Shown here in pieces: positions 35,224-44,361 of a stretch of 64,000 nt of DNA (its first letter is position 1; each line of letters opens with the position of its first letter). A model generated the notes under the pieces. The model saw only the letters and a program-made list of their open reading frames with translations, searched no databases and was not told the DNA's origin. The DNA comes from Halogeometricum rufum (GTDB lineage Archaea; Halobacteriota; Halobacteria; Halobacteriales; Haloferacaceae), in contig NZ_FOYT01000002.1 in NCBI RefSeq assembly GCF_900112175.1, forward strand, positions 434,001 to 498,000, written 5' to 3'. A program made the position numbers and the translations under genes.

Positions 35224-35379
35224 TGCCCGGGGTGGGCTCCGAACCCACGATCTCCGCATGTCCCAGGTCTGAGGCTCGGCAGGCCCCTGTGGGGAGCGGG
35301 CGGAGGCTTCCAAGGCATACCGCACCGAATCTCAGAAACCCTATGAGTGCGGCGCTATGTCCAGCTAAGCCACCCGGGC
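35224..35379 (-). tRNA. Elongator tRNA-Met(CAU) with an 82-nt intron
   Basis: Reading the minus strand: acceptor GCCCGGG (35379-35373) pairs with CCCGGGC (35225-35231) with discriminator A at 35224; D arm follows; anticodon stem CCGCA pairs with UGCGG around loop CU-CAU-AA; variable AGAUC; T arm GUGGG UUCGGAG CCCAC. Exon 1 is about 35342-35379 and exon 2 about 35224-35259, so 35260-35341 is an intron placed after position 37, as in other haloarchaeal elongator tRNA-Met genes. The exon-intron ends should form the bulge-helix-bulge cut by EndA. CCA is not encoded. Confidence 0.92.
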
Positions 35380-35404
35380 TCGTTCACTCGTTGGCCGATG
35401 AAGT

Positions 35405-35413
35405 TCTTTAACC
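35405..35413 (-). promoter_or_regulatory. TATA box of tRNA-Met
   Basis: On the minus strand GGTTAAAGA lies 26-34 nt before the first tRNA nucleotide at 35379. It is the best TATA match upstream and fits archaeal tRNA promoters. Confidence 0.65.
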
Positions 35414-35509
35414 TTCTCATCTGATAGTGCCGAGAGGCGTGCCACCACGCCGCACGAGGGGGCGTCGAGTCACCCTCGGATTTATCAACCGGGACGGGTA
35501 CACCCACCT

Positions 35510-36586
35510 ATGAGCCAACCGCAGATGGTCCAGTCCGCCCTCGAGGGCGAAGACGTGGTCGCCCGCGTCGCCCTCGGCGGCGAGGACGAACTGTACGCCA
35601 CGCCGACGCGAACGCTGGTCTATCGGTCGGAAGGGTTACTCTCGGACGAGACTGTCGAGGAGTACCCGCACACCGCCGAGCGTATCACCGCCTCCGAAGG
35701 TCGACGGAAGGGGAAGATAACGCTCGACTACGGTCTCGACGGCGAGCAGTCGTTCGGTCTCTCCGTGAAGCACCTCGACCGCGCCCTCCACCCGGTCGTC
35801 GAAGGCGTCCTGAAGGCCAACGACATCCTCGCGGCCGACGAACCGGTCGAGCGACTGTTCCGGTTCAGCGAACTCACCCTCGTCGTCTCCGCCGGACGGG
35901 TCGTCAAGCACATCGGGTCGGCGCTGTGGGACGACGACTTCGAGGAGTACCGCTACGACGACGTGACCGACCTCCAGTTCGAGGGCGGCAGCGTCGCCAC
36001 CTCCGTCGTGATGACCGTCGACGGTCGGCAGGAGCGGTTCAAGGCGCCGAACGACGACGCGCGCGAACTCCGCGAGACGCTCGAATCCGCGCTGCTGAGC
36101 TACTGGGGCGTCTCCTCGCTGGACGAACTCCGCGAGGCGAACGAACCCGAGGAGGACGAACCGCCGGCCGAGGATGGGGAGGTCTCCTTCGGCGACGGTC
36201 CCGACCCGCTGAGCGCCAACCCCGCGGAACTGTCCGACGAACCGAAGAACGCCACGCGTTCGGAGTCCGCACCCGACGAACCCGTCGAGGCGGCCGCGAA
36301 CGCGAGTGCGAGTGCGGGAAGCGTCGCCCAGCAGGTCGAAGCGTCTCCCCAGCAGGTCGAAGCGTCTCCCCAGTCGGTCGAAGCGGAGGCGGAGACGGAG
36401 ACGACGGCCGACGCCGACGAGGGGTTCGAGGGGTCGGGCTTCCAGTCCGCGGCGGCCGACGCGGACGAACGCGTCGCCGAGGAACTCGCGGAACTCCGGG
36501 CGACCGTCGACAGGCAGGGCGAGGAGATTCGCCAACAGCGCGAACTCATCGAGCAACTCATCGAAGAACTGCGCCGCGGTCGGTAA
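35510..36586 (+). CDS. DUF7115-type haloarchaeal protein with C-terminal coiled coil
   Basis: A 358-residue soluble protein. Residues 1 to about 195 form two PH-like or bacterial-PH-like beta domains (ALEGEDVVARVALGGEDELYA; LVVSAGRVVKHIGSALWDDD). A low-complexity acidic linker follows (about 205-315) with a short tandem repeat QVEASPQ/QVEASPQ/SVEA. The last 35 residues are a coiled coil (LAELRATVDRQGEEIRQQREL). TATA-like gatttatc (35479-35487) about 25 nt upstream suggests a leaderless mRNA. Matches the haloarchaeal DUF7115 group; function unknown. Confidence 0.8.
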   Translation: MSQPQMVQSALEGEDVVARVALGGEDELYATPTRTLVYRSEGLLSDETVEEYPHTAERITASEGRRKGKITLDYGLDGEQSFGLSVKHLDRALHPVVEGVLKANDILAADEPVERLFRFSELTLVVSAGRVVKHIGSALWDDDFEEYRYDDVTDLQFEGGSVATSVVMTVDGRQERFKAPNDDARELRETLESALLSYWGVSSLDELREANEPEEDEPPAEDGEVSFGDGPDPLSANPAELSDEPKNATRSESAPDEPVEAAANASASAGSVAQQVEASPQQVEASPQSVEAEAETETTADADEGFEGSGFQSAAADADERVAEELAELRATVDRQGEEIRQQRELIEQLIEELRRGR

Positions 36587-36609
36587 CCGCGGCTCCGACC
36601 GGCGTCGAC

Positions 36610-37164
36610 TCAGTCGCGACCGAGGACTTTCCTGATACACGAGGAGCCGAACGGCCCCAACTCGCCGGAGTCGAAGCGGACGAAGTGACCCGTCGAGAGG
36701 CCGGCCCCGCACCGCCGACAGGAGAAGTCGCCGTCCCGTCGGACCACCTGACGCTCGAAGCGGACGAACGTCCCGCCGCGGCGCGTCAGGATGCGCCCCT
36801 CCTCCCGGTCGATGACCCCCCGAAGCTCCGCCGTGTCGAGTATCTCCCGCGTGAGCGTCGGGTTCGTCGTCACCGTCTCGATGCGGTCGACGGCCGCCGA
36901 CAGGGGGAGTTCGTCGGCTTCGAGGTGGGCGAGGAGGTCCACGCCGAGTTCGATGCGCTCCTCGCGGTCCATCTCGCCCACCGGACGGTCCGCGGCGGGG
37001 CCGGCGTCGGGTCCGTCGTGACTCGGGTTCGTGCCCGTTCCCGCCCGGTCACCGCTCTCGGCGTCGTCCGCGGCGCCGTCCCGGCCGCACCCACCGTCGG
37101 CGGTGCCGTCGCTCCCGACTTCGAAGGCCGACAGGTCCGACTGCGCCTCGCTGTCGTCGTCCAC
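36610..37164 (-). CDS. DUF5830-type zinc-ribbon-like protein
   Basis: A protein of up to 184 residues. The conserved core (from MDREERIELGVDLLAHLE, residue 65) has a helical half and then GTFVRFERQVVRRDGDFSCRRCGAGLSTGHFVRF and GPFGSSCIRKVLGRD, in which the Cys residues (CxxC and a later C) may bind zinc. The first 64 residues are an acidic, Gly/Asp/Ala-rich tail. An alternative start at 36972 gives only the core. It overlaps neither neighbour and converges on DUF7115. Function unknown. Confidence 0.78.
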   Translation of the reverse strand: MDDDSEAQSDLSAFEVGSDGTADGGCGRDGAADDAESGDRAGTGTNPSHDGPDAGPAADRPVGEMDREERIELGVDLLAHLEADELPLSAAVDRIETVTTNPTLTREILDTAELRGVIDREEGRILTRRGGTFVRFERQVVRRDGDFSCRRCGAGLSTGHFVRFDSGELGPFGSSCIRKVLGRD

Positions 37165-37310
37165 GAATCACCCTCACGTGGGCGGCGCAGCGACAAAAAC
37201 GCACCGCGGTCGGGTCGAGAGCGAGGCCTGTGACGCGGGGCGGGCGGCCGCGGCGGACGGATCCCGGCGAGGCACAAGGCGTATAGCCTCGCGTGCGAGA
37301 GAGTCCGTCG

Positions 37311-37973
37311 ATGGAGCGCCCTCGGGTCAGTTCGCGCGTCGTCGCCGGCGTGACGCTGGTCGTCGTCGCCATCGCGGCGGTGGCCGTCTCGCCCGACGCG
37401 GTTCTCTCGCGCGCGGCGTGGGTCGTCGTCGACCCCACGCGTCTCGTCGTCGCCGCCGTCGCCCTCGCCGTCGTCCGGCCGTTCCTCGCGTGGCCGACGA
37501 CGATTCTGGCCGTCGTCGTCGGGTTCGGCTTCGGACTCGTCGGCCTCCCCTTTGCCCTCGCGCTCATCGTCCTGACCAGCGTACCGCCGTTCCTGTTCGC
37601 CCGGCGCTACGGCCGGACGGGTCGGCTCGCGGCGGCCGGCGAGTCGTTCGTCGAGCGAACGGGCGACCTCAGGAGCGTCGTGCTCAGCCGTCTCGTCCCC
37701 GCGCCGTCCGACGTGGTGTCGGTCGGCGCCGGCATCGCCGGGGTGCGTCTCCGCTGGTTCGTCGTCGGCACCGCCGTCGGCGAGTTGCCGTGGGCCGTCG
37801 CCGGCGTCCTGGCCGGCGCCTCGGCGGAGACGCTGACGACGGGCGACCTCGCGGGCGCGATAGACGCGCGACTGGTCGTCGCCGCGGGACTCGCGGCCGT
37901 GCTGTTGCTCGCGCCGACGGCGTACGAGTGGTACGGCGAACGCGCCGACGGCGCGGACGGCGACGCCGCCTGA
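37311..37973 (+). CDS. TVP38/TMEM64 (VTT/DedA-like) membrane protein
   Basis: A 220-residue membrane protein with about five to six segments. The VTT-domain core is present: a re-entrant region TTILAVVVGFGFGLVGLPFAL, ARRYGRTGRLAAAGESFVERTG, then VVLSRLVPAPSDVVSVGAGIAGVRLRWFVVGTAVGELPW, which holds the conserved R.(V)P...(G). The family includes lipid scramblases and small-solute carriers. ATG 37311 (MERPRVSSR) is taken; 37293 adds six residues. Confidence 0.85.
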   Translation: MERPRVSSRVVAGVTLVVVAIAAVAVSPDAVLSRAAWVVVDPTRLVVAAVALAVVRPFLAWPTTILAVVVGFGFGLVGLPFALALIVLTSVPPFLFARRYGRTGRLAAAGESFVERTGDLRSVVLSRLVPAPSDVVSVGAGIAGVRLRWFVVGTAVGELPWAVAGVLAGASAETLTTGDLAGAIDARLVVAAGLAAVLLLAPTAYEWYGERADGADGDAA

Positions 37974-37979
37974 GCCGGG

Positions 37980-39494
37980 CTATTCGAGGAGCGACTCGCC
38001 GGTCATCGCCGCCGGCCGTTCGATTCCCATCAGTTCGAGCATCGTCGGCGCGATGTCGCACAGCGACCCGCCCGACCGGACGGTTCGGCCGCCGTCGTCG
38101 CCTTCGGGCGTGAGGTAGACGAACGGAACGGGGTTGGTCGTGTGGGCGGTGTGCGGCGACTCCGGCGTCCCCATGTCGTCGGCGTTGCCGTGGTCCGCCG
38201 TGACGAGGACGTGTCCGCCCGCCGCCTCCACCGCCTCGACCAGCCGACCGAGCTGTTCGTCGACGGCTTCGACGGCTTCGACGGCGGCGTCGAAGTCGCC
38301 GGTGTGACCCACCATGTCCGGGTTCGCGTAGTTGAGGACCATCGCGTCGGGGTCCTCCGACTCGACGAGGTCGATTGCCGTGTCGGTCACCGCCGCGGCG
38401 CTCATCTCGGGCTTCTCGTCGTAGGTGGGCACGTCGGGGCTCTCGATGATGCGCCGAATCTCGCCGTCGAACTCCACCTCGCGGCCGCCGTTGAGGAAGT
38501 AGGTGACGTGGGCGTACTTCTCGGACTCGGCGAGGCGGAGTTGAGTCTTCCCCGCCTCCGCCAGCGTCTCCCCCAGCGTCTGCTGGGGCTCCTCCGGCGG
38601 GAAGGCGACGGGGAACGGGAACGTCTCGTCGTACTCCGTCATCGTCACCAGCCGAGTCTCCGGCGGCGACGTCTCGAACGACCACTCGGGGTCGATGTCT
38701 GCGAGCATCCGACAGAGCTGTCTGGCGCGGTCCGGTCGAAAGTTGAAGAATATCACGGCGTCGCCGTCGTCGAGCGCCGGCCCGCCCTCGACCAGCGTCG
38801 GTTCGACGAACTCGTCCGTCTCGCCGCGGTCGTACGACTCGGTGACGGCGTCGACGGCCGTCGCCGCCTCGTACTCGGCCTCGCGTTCGACGATGGCGTC
38901 GTAGGCGCGCTTCGTCCGCTCCCAGTTCTGGTCGCGGTCCATCGCGTAGTAGCGCCCCGAGACGGTGGCGACGTCGCCCGTCCCGTGGTCGTCGACGACC
39001 GACTCCAGTTCCGCGAGGTAGTCCTCGCCGCCGTGGGGGTCGGTGTCGCGTCCGTCCATGAACGCGTGGCTGACGGCCTCGACGCCGCGGTCCGCGGCCA
39101 TCTCGATGAGCGCGTGGAGGTGCTGCTGCTCGGAGTGGACGCCCCCGTCGCTGACGAGGCCCATGAAGTGGACGCGTCCGCCCGTCTCCGAGACGTGCTC
39201 GAACGCCGAGTTCAGCGCGTCGTTCTCGTAGAACGAGCCGTCGTCGATGGCGTCCTCGATGCGCGTGTACGCCTGTTTGACGACGCGGCCCGCGCCGATG
39301 TTGAGGTGGCCCACCTCGCTGTTGCCCATCTGTCCCGCCGGGAGGCCGACGTTCCGTCCGGACACGTCGAGCGTTCCGTACGCACCTGCCTCGGCGATGC
39401 GGTCGAAGTTCGGCGTGGCCGCCGCCTTCACCGCGTCGCGTCTGTCGTGGTCGCCGAGACCCCAGCCGTCGAGGATGACGAGCGCAGCCTGCAT
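37980..39494 (-). CDS. gpmI: 2,3-bisphosphoglycerate-independent phosphoglycerate mutase
   Basis: A 504-residue glycolytic enzyme interconverting 3- and 2-phosphoglycerate via a phosphoserine. The catalytic serine is S59 in GQMGNSEVGHLNIGAGR. Metal ligands are seen in ILDGWG (Asp9), VTADHGNADDMG and HTAHTTNPVPF. DGRDTDPHGG is the substrate-binding loop, in the inserted domain. Length is standard for the long, BPG-independent form with two metals. It stands alone on the minus strand, ending 7 bp from the VTT gene. Confidence 0.96.
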   Translation of the reverse strand: MQAALVILDGWGLGDHDRRDAVKAAATPNFDRIAEAGAYGTLDVSGRNVGLPAGQMGNSEVGHLNIGAGRVVKQAYTRIEDAIDDGSFYENDALNSAFEHVSETGGRVHFMGLVSDGGVHSEQQHLHALIEMAADRGVEAVSHAFMDGRDTDPHGGEDYLAELESVVDDHGTGDVATVSGRYYAMDRDQNWERTKRAYDAIVEREAEYEAATAVDAVTESYDRGETDEFVEPTLVEGGPALDDGDAVIFFNFRPDRARQLCRMLADIDPEWSFETSPPETRLVTMTEYDETFPFPVAFPPEEPQQTLGETLAEAGKTQLRLAESEKYAHVTYFLNGGREVEFDGEIRRIIESPDVPTYDEKPEMSAAAVTDTAIDLVESEDPDAMVLNYANPDMVGHTGDFDAAVEAVEAVDEQLGRLVEAVEAAGGHVLVTADHGNADDMGTPESPHTAHTTNPVPFVYLTPEGDDGGRTVRSGGSLCDIAPTMLELMGIERPAAMTGESLLE

Positions 39495-39715
39495 GTTCGG
39501 GGCGACGCGGGCGAGTCGTAACTAGCCTTCGCTTCCCGATGTCGGTCGTTCACGGTCTTTTGCGGGCGTCCGCGGCTCTCTCCGGCGGTTCGGCGAACGG
39601 CGGGCCGGGGGCGGCGGCAGGGCGGTCCACCGCGGGTGCAGACCGGCGCGGCCCGGCGCGGACCGACGAGCGGAACGCGACAGCTTCTTTCGACCGCCGC
39701 CCGTCGGGACGGGCG

Positions 39716-40432
39716 ATGGACGAGACAGGAGACACGCCGAGGCGGACGCTCCGGCGACCGGTTCCCGAGCGCTGGGTGCAGTACTACCTCGGCAACGGGG
39801 CGAGTCTCGCGTGGTTGCTCCTCGTCAACGCCGCCGCGTTCCTCCTCGGCGTGAGCTTCTACGTCCACTCGGAGCCGTCGCTGTCGGAGGTCAGTTCGCT
39901 CCTGTACCCGCTGTTCGGCGACTCGCCGACGGCGCTGGCGCTCGCGACGCTCTCGTTCGCGACGCTCCTGCCGCACCTGGGCGAACGCGTGACGGACGCG
40001 CCGTCGAACCGCGTCCTCGCCGTCGTCCACACGCTCGCGTTCGTCTGGCTGGTGAAGTACGGCGTCTGGACCGCCGTCGCCCTCAACCTCCGTCCGGACC
40101 TCTACGTCGGCTTCACGCCCGAGTTGCTCTGGGACTACTGGGGCATCATGCTCACGCACCTGTTCTTCCTCGTCGAGGCGGTGGCCGTCCCCTACTACGG
40201 GAAGACGACGCGGGGGGCGCTCGGACTCGCCCTCGTCCTCGCCCTCGTCAACGACGTGTACGACTACGGCTTCGGCTTCTACCCGCCGCTGAAGTACGAA
40301 GCGGGGCCGCTCTTGGCGGGTATCACCGTCACGCTCACCCTGCTCACGGTGGCGCTCGCGGCGTGGATGTTCGACCGGCACGGCGCCGAATCGACGCGCG
40401 AGGACGCCGCCGCGGCCGCCGAGCGTCAGTAA
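39716..40432 (+). CDS. DUF1405 membrane protein
   Basis: A 238-residue membrane protein with six to seven hydrophobic segments. The DUF1405 pattern shows in VQYYLGNGASLAWLLLVNAAAFLLG, the tripeptide-rich LVKYGVWTAVAL, and LLWDYWGIMLTHLFFLVEAVAVPYYGK. Function is unknown. ATG 39716 (MDETGDTPRRT) is preferred because the 59-residue extension to 39539 is basic/low complexity and overlaps the gpmI promoter. The regulator gene follows 32 bp downstream. Confidence 0.85.
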   Translation: MDETGDTPRRTLRRPVPERWVQYYLGNGASLAWLLLVNAAAFLLGVSFYVHSEPSLSEVSSLLYPLFGDSPTALALATLSFATLLPHLGERVTDAPSNRVLAVVHTLAFVWLVKYGVWTAVALNLRPDLYVGFTPELLWDYWGIMLTHLFFLVEAVAVPYYGKTTRGALGLALVLALVNDVYDYGFGFYPPLKYEAGPLLAGITVTLTLLTVALAAWMFDRHGAESTREDAAAAAERQ

Positions 40433-40464
40433 GTCTCATCACGCCGCGTGATTTACCTCTGGTT

Positions 40465-41133
40465 ATGGACTCCGCGGTACTGTTAGACCTACTCGGTAAC
40501 GAGAACCGGCGGCGCATCCTCCGGTTGCTGTCGCACAAACCCTGCTACGTCACCGAGATTAGCGAGTACCTCGGAGTGAGTCCGAAGGCGGTCATCGACC
40601 ACCTCCGGAAACTGGAGGACGCCGGACTCGTCAAGAGCCGCACCGACGACCAGCGACGCAAGTACTTCCACATCTCGCGCAACCTCCGCCTCGAGGTGAA
40701 CGTCTCGCCGTACGGGTTCGGAGCCAAGAGCGCCTATCCCGCGAGTCCGAACCTCGACATGTCCGGCCGGTGTCCGCACCTCTCCTTCGACATGCCGGCC
40801 GAGGACGCCCAGGACGTGAGCGAACTCGCGCAGGAACTCGGCCACCTCGCCGACCTGGAGAACGAACTGTCGCTGGCGCAGCGCTGGGTCCACGGGCGTA
40901 TCACCGACGTGCTGGACCGACTGAACGAGCGCATCGGCGCGGACGCCGACAGCCGCTTCTACGCGGAGACGCTCGCGGCCATCGCGCGCGGCGAGGACAC
41001 GATAGAGGGCGTCGCGCGCGAACTCAACGCCGCGCCCGCCGACGTCGAAGAGGCGGTCCACCGACTCGCCGAACGCGGACTCGTCGCGAAGGAGGAGGGC
41101 GGGTGGGTCGTCGCCGGCGGGACGTTGGCCTGA
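40465..41133 (+). CDS. ArsR-like winged-helix regulator with C-terminal domain
   Basis: A 222-residue DNA-binding protein. The winged helix (about 3-70) reads LLGNENRRRILRLLSHKPCYVTEISEYLG with recognition helix SPKAVIDHLRKLEDAGLV and wing RRKYFHIS. After a Gly/Tyr/Pro-rich loop comes a helical part (about 110-155), then a second HTH-like fold (IEGVARELNAAPADVEEAVHRLAERGLV, about 180-207). A TATA-like gatttacc sits 16-24 nt before the ATG. Target genes unknown; neighbours suggest control of the DUF1405 or DUF4129 genes, by inference only. Confidence 0.87.
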   Translation: MDSAVLLDLLGNENRRRILRLLSHKPCYVTEISEYLGVSPKAVIDHLRKLEDAGLVKSRTDDQRRKYFHISRNLRLEVNVSPYGFGAKSAYPASPNLDMSGRCPHLSFDMPAEDAQDVSELAQELGHLADLENELSLAQRWVHGRITDVLDRLNERIGADADSRFYAETLAAIARGEDTIEGVARELNAAPADVEEAVHRLAERGLVAKEEGGWVVAGGTLA

Positions 41134-41232
41134 CCGGACGGCGCTCTCTCGTCCGGCCCCGACCGACCGCGCCGACGGAGGGAAAGATGTTTCATCGGGG
41201 CCGCCGATTCTGTCAGCGAGACGAACGTATCG

Positions 41233-41919
41233 ATGGAACGGTCCCGCGCCGCCGCCCTCCTACTGACCGTGTTCGCCGTCGCAGTCGTCGGTCTCGCGGC
41301 GAGCACGCTCCCCGCGGCACAGTCGGACGCCGTACAGCCACGGGACAGCGCCGCCTCCGGGTCGGGTTCGCCGTCCGGCGGTGGCGCCGAATCGTCCTCG
41401 CAGCATCTCGACAACCTCGTCTTCCCCTCCGTCGACGCCGCGAACGAACTGGAGAGCGACTCGACGGGCGACGGAACCGCGCTCGGACGACTCGTCGTCG
41501 GCGTCGCGCTGTTCCTCGTCGGCGCGTTTCTCGTCGTGGTGCGACTCACCGGGGACGACGCACGCGCGCCCCCGGACGCCGACGACCCGCCGTCGCCCAC
41601 CGCCCCCGCGTCGCCGTCGGCCGACGCGCCGCGGGGTGTGACCGGCCCGCCACCGACGAACGACGTCTACCGCGCGTGGCGCGCGCTGGCGTCCGCCGGG
41701 CCGACGCGTCGCCGGTCGCAGGAGACCCCCACCGAGTTCGCTCGGCGGGCGGCCGAGTCCGGGCTTCCCGACGCACCGGTCGGTCGGCTGACGGAACTGT
41801 TCCGGTCGGTCCGATACGGTGACGCGCCGCCGACGGCCGACCGCGAACGGCGCGCGCTGGACGCTCTCGACCGGATTCCGCAGGTCGACGCGCCGAGCGA
41901 CGCGGAGTCGGACCGATGA
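41233..41919 (+). CDS. DUF4129 membrane-anchored protein (first gene of DUF58 operon)
   Basis: A 228-residue protein with an N-terminal signal/TM segment (about 5-27), a second TM near 90-110 (LVVGVALFLVGAFLVVVRL), and a cytoplasmic C-terminal domain matching DUF4129: VYRAWRALASAG, ETPTEFARRAAESGLP, LTELFRSVRYGDAPPT. In other prokaryotes DUF4129 partners with DUF58 proteins and MoxR ATPases in cell-envelope or chaperone-like assemblies. Its last codons overlap the DUF58 start by 4 bp (ATGA). Confidence 0.85.
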   Translation: MERSRAAALLLTVFAVAVVGLAASTLPAAQSDAVQPRDSAASGSGSPSGGGAESSSQHLDNLVFPSVDAANELESDSTGDGTALGRLVVGVALFLVGAFLVVVRLTGDDARAPPDADDPPSPTAPASPSADAPRGVTGPPPTNDVYRAWRALASAGPTRRRSQETPTEFARRAAESGLPDAPVGRLTELFRSVRYGDAPPTADRERRALDALDRIPQVDAPSDAESDR

Positions 41920-43856
41920 GCCGCCGCCGAGACGCGCTGGCCGTCGGCCTCGCGTCGAGCCTCCTCGGGCTCCTCCTCCTCGCCGCGCCGACGCTCACGG
42001 CCGGCGTCGACCTCTCCGGAACGGTCCGAGCCGCCCCGTTCGTCGCCGTCGGCGTGGCCGCCCTCGTCGTCGCCGGTCACTACGTCCGCGCCGAACTGGA
42101 GGCGGGCGACGCGGCCGACGCGGCGGCCGGGAGCGAACGCTACCCTCGGCCGGGCAACCGGCCGTCGTACGCCCGCCCCGGCGCGTCGCTGGTCGATAGC
42201 GTCGCGGCGATTTCGTGGACCGACCGGCGGCAGTCCGAACCGACCGCTCGCCTCGCCCTGCGCTCGGACGTGCGGGACGCCGCCGTCCACGTCCTCTCCG
42301 AGACCGAGGGCTGGTCGCAGTCCGAGACCGAAGCGCGCCTTCGGGAGGGCGACTGGACGACGGACGCCCGCGCGGCGGCCTTCTTCGCCGACGACGCGGT
42401 CCCGTCGCTCTCCGTTCGGCAGCACCTCCGTTCGCTCCTCGGCCGTGACCCGCCGTTCGCCCGCCGGGCGCGGCACGCCGTCGCCGAACTGGTGCGTCGG
42501 GACGGAACGGCGGGCGCCTCGACAGTCCTCGCCGCGCGGACGGACGAGTCGCGGCCGGCGACGACGAGGCGGTACTGGTCGTCGGTCGACGGCGAGGCGT
42601 CGCGCGCGGTCGAGACCGGACGGGCGCGGCAGGCGACGGTCGCCGCCCTCGCGGCCGGCGGGTTCGGCATCGTCACCCTCCGCCCGGCGCTGCTGTTGCT
42701 CTCGCTGTTCGGCGTCACCGTCGCCGGCTACGCCCGCGTCGCCGCGCCGCCGTCGGACGCCGTCAGGGTGACCCGAACCGTCGGCGACGACGCCCCCGAA
42801 CCCGGTTCGGCCGTCGAAGTGACCGTGACGGTCGAGAACGCAGGCGAGACGACGCTCCCGGACGTTCGACTCGTCGACGGCGTCCCCGCCGGACTCGCCG
42901 TCACCGAGGGGACACCCCGGTTCACCACCGCGCTTCGACCCGGGCGGCGAGCGACGTTCTCGTACACGGTCGAGGCCGCCCCCGGCGTCCACGAGTTCGA
43001 CCCCGCCCTCGTCGTCACCCGGGACCTCGCGGGCCTGCGCAGGCGGGAGACGCTCGCCGACGCGGGCGGGTCCGAGGTGGCCTGCCGACCAGACCCGCCC
43101 GCGCCGGACCTCCGACTCGGCCCGCAGCGCACGGTACTCCCCGGCCAGACCCGGTCGACGGTCGAGGGGTCGGGCGTCGAGTTCCGCTCCGTTCGCGAGT
43201 ACCGCCCCGGCGACCCCCTCTCGCGCGTCGACTGGAACCGGAAGGCGAAGACGGGCGAGTTCACCACGGTCGACTTCCGGGAGTCGCGACTCGCGAGGGT
43301 GCTGCTCGTCGTGGACGCCCGCCGGGCGGCCTACCTGACGCCGGACGACGGGGGCGTGCCGGCGGTCCGTCGGAGCGTCGCCGCGGCGCGGTCTCTCGCC
43401 GACGGACTCGTCGCGTCGGGCGTTCCGGTCGGTATCACGGCGCTGTCGCCGCGGCCGTGCTGGCTCCCCCCGGGGGTCGGTGCCGACCACCGACGCCGGT
43501 TGCTGGACGCGTTCGCCGGCGACGACGCGTTCTCGTGGGACCCTCCCGTCGAACGCGTCGGCGTCGACGCGGCGGTCGAATCCGTCGTTCGGCGCGTCGA
43601 CGCCGACACGCAGTTGCTGTTCCTCTCGCCGGTCTGCGACGACGACGCGCGGGCGGTCGCTCGGCGACTCGACGCGCACGGCTACCCGATACGCGTCGTG
43701 AGCCCGGACCCGACGGCGTCGTCGTCGGACTGCGCGCTCGGCTACGCGTCGATTCGGCGTCGTCTCCGCCTCCGCGAACTCCGCAACGCCGGTCTCTCGG
43801 TCCTCGACTGGGACCCGACCGTCGACTTCGAACGGGTGGTTCGCCGTGAGACGTAG
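41916..43856 (+). CDS. DUF58 (vWA-like) protein
   Basis: A 646-residue membrane-anchored protein. Two N-terminal TM segments (about 10-30 and 38-55), another TM pair near 240-265, then an extracellular CARDB-like beta region (about 285-355: VTVTVENAGETTLPDVRLVDGVPAG). The DUF58 core follows: EFRSVREYRPGDPLSRVDWNRKAKTGEFTTVDF (about 425-457), leading into a vWA-like fold with LLVVDARRAAYL. It is the middle gene of a three-gene unit, overlapping DUF4129 (4 bp) and the next gene (11 bp). Confidence 0.9.
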   Translation: MSRRRDALAVGLASSLLGLLLLAAPTLTAGVDLSGTVRAAPFVAVGVAALVVAGHYVRAELEAGDAADAAAGSERYPRPGNRPSYARPGASLVDSVAAISWTDRRQSEPTARLALRSDVRDAAVHVLSETEGWSQSETEARLREGDWTTDARAAAFFADDAVPSLSVRQHLRSLLGRDPPFARRARHAVAELVRRDGTAGASTVLAARTDESRPATTRRYWSSVDGEASRAVETGRARQATVAALAAGGFGIVTLRPALLLLSLFGVTVAGYARVAAPPSDAVRVTRTVGDDAPEPGSAVEVTVTVENAGETTLPDVRLVDGVPAGLAVTEGTPRFTTALRPGRRATFSYTVEAAPGVHEFDPALVVTRDLAGLRRRETLADAGGSEVACRPDPPAPDLRLGPQRTVLPGQTRSTVEGSGVEFRSVREYRPGDPLSRVDWNRKAKTGEFTTVDFRESRLARVLLVVDARRAAYLTPDDGGVPAVRRSVAAARSLADGLVASGVPVGITALSPRPCWLPPGVGADHRRRLLDAFAGDDAFSWDPPVERVGVDAAVESVVRRVDADTQLLFLSPVCDDDARAVARRLDAHGYPIRVVSPDPTASSSDCALGYASIRRRLRLRELRNAGLSVLDWDPTVDFERVVRRET

Positions 43857-44346
43857 TCGCGACGCGCTCCCCGGCGGGGTGCCGACGCCGAGCGGCGTCC
43901 TCTCACTCGCGGCGGCGACGGCCGGAGTCGTCGTCGTCGCGGTGTCGCCGTACACGCTCGCCGCCGGGGTGCTCGGTCTCACACTCGTCGCCGTCGGCCT
44001 CGGTCGCCGGTCGGGGCGGGCGTTCTCCGCGGGGGCGGCGTGTCTGTTCGCGGCCGTCGTCGTCGCCGGAGCGCTGGGGATGGCGCCGTCGTTCGTACTC
44101 CTCGCCGCGTCGCTGGTCGCGGTGTCGTGGTCCGTCGGCCGGAACGGACTCACCATCGCGGCCGAAGTCGGCGCGGACACCCCCACGCTCCGCGTCGAGG
44201 CGGTCCACGCGGTGGGGACCGTCGCGCTCCTCGCCGTCGGCGCGAGCGTCGGGTTCGGCGTCTTCCTCGTCGCCACCGGCGGCCACTCCGCGCTCGCACT
44301 CGTCGCACTCCTCGTCGGCGTCGTCGCGTTGCTCGTCGGTCTGTGA
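43846..44346 (+). CDS. DUF7519-like small membrane protein (third gene of DUF58 operon)
   Basis: A 166-residue protein with five hydrophobic segments and little else: about 18-35, 38-55, 60-78, 80-98, 120-165. It overlaps the DUF58 gene by 11 bp, so it belongs to that unit. Haloarchaeal DUF58 loci often end in a membrane protein of this kind (DUF7519). No motif was recognised. Confidence 0.72.
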   Translation: MRRSRDALPGGVPTPSGVLSLAAATAGVVVVAVSPYTLAAGVLGLTLVAVGLGRRSGRAFSAGAACLFAAVVVAGALGMAPSFVLLAASLVAVSWSVGRNGLTIAAEVGADTPTLRVEAVHAVGTVALLAVGASVGFGVFLVATGGHSALALVALLVGVVALLVGL

Positions 44347-44361
44347 GCGACGGCGGCGCTC

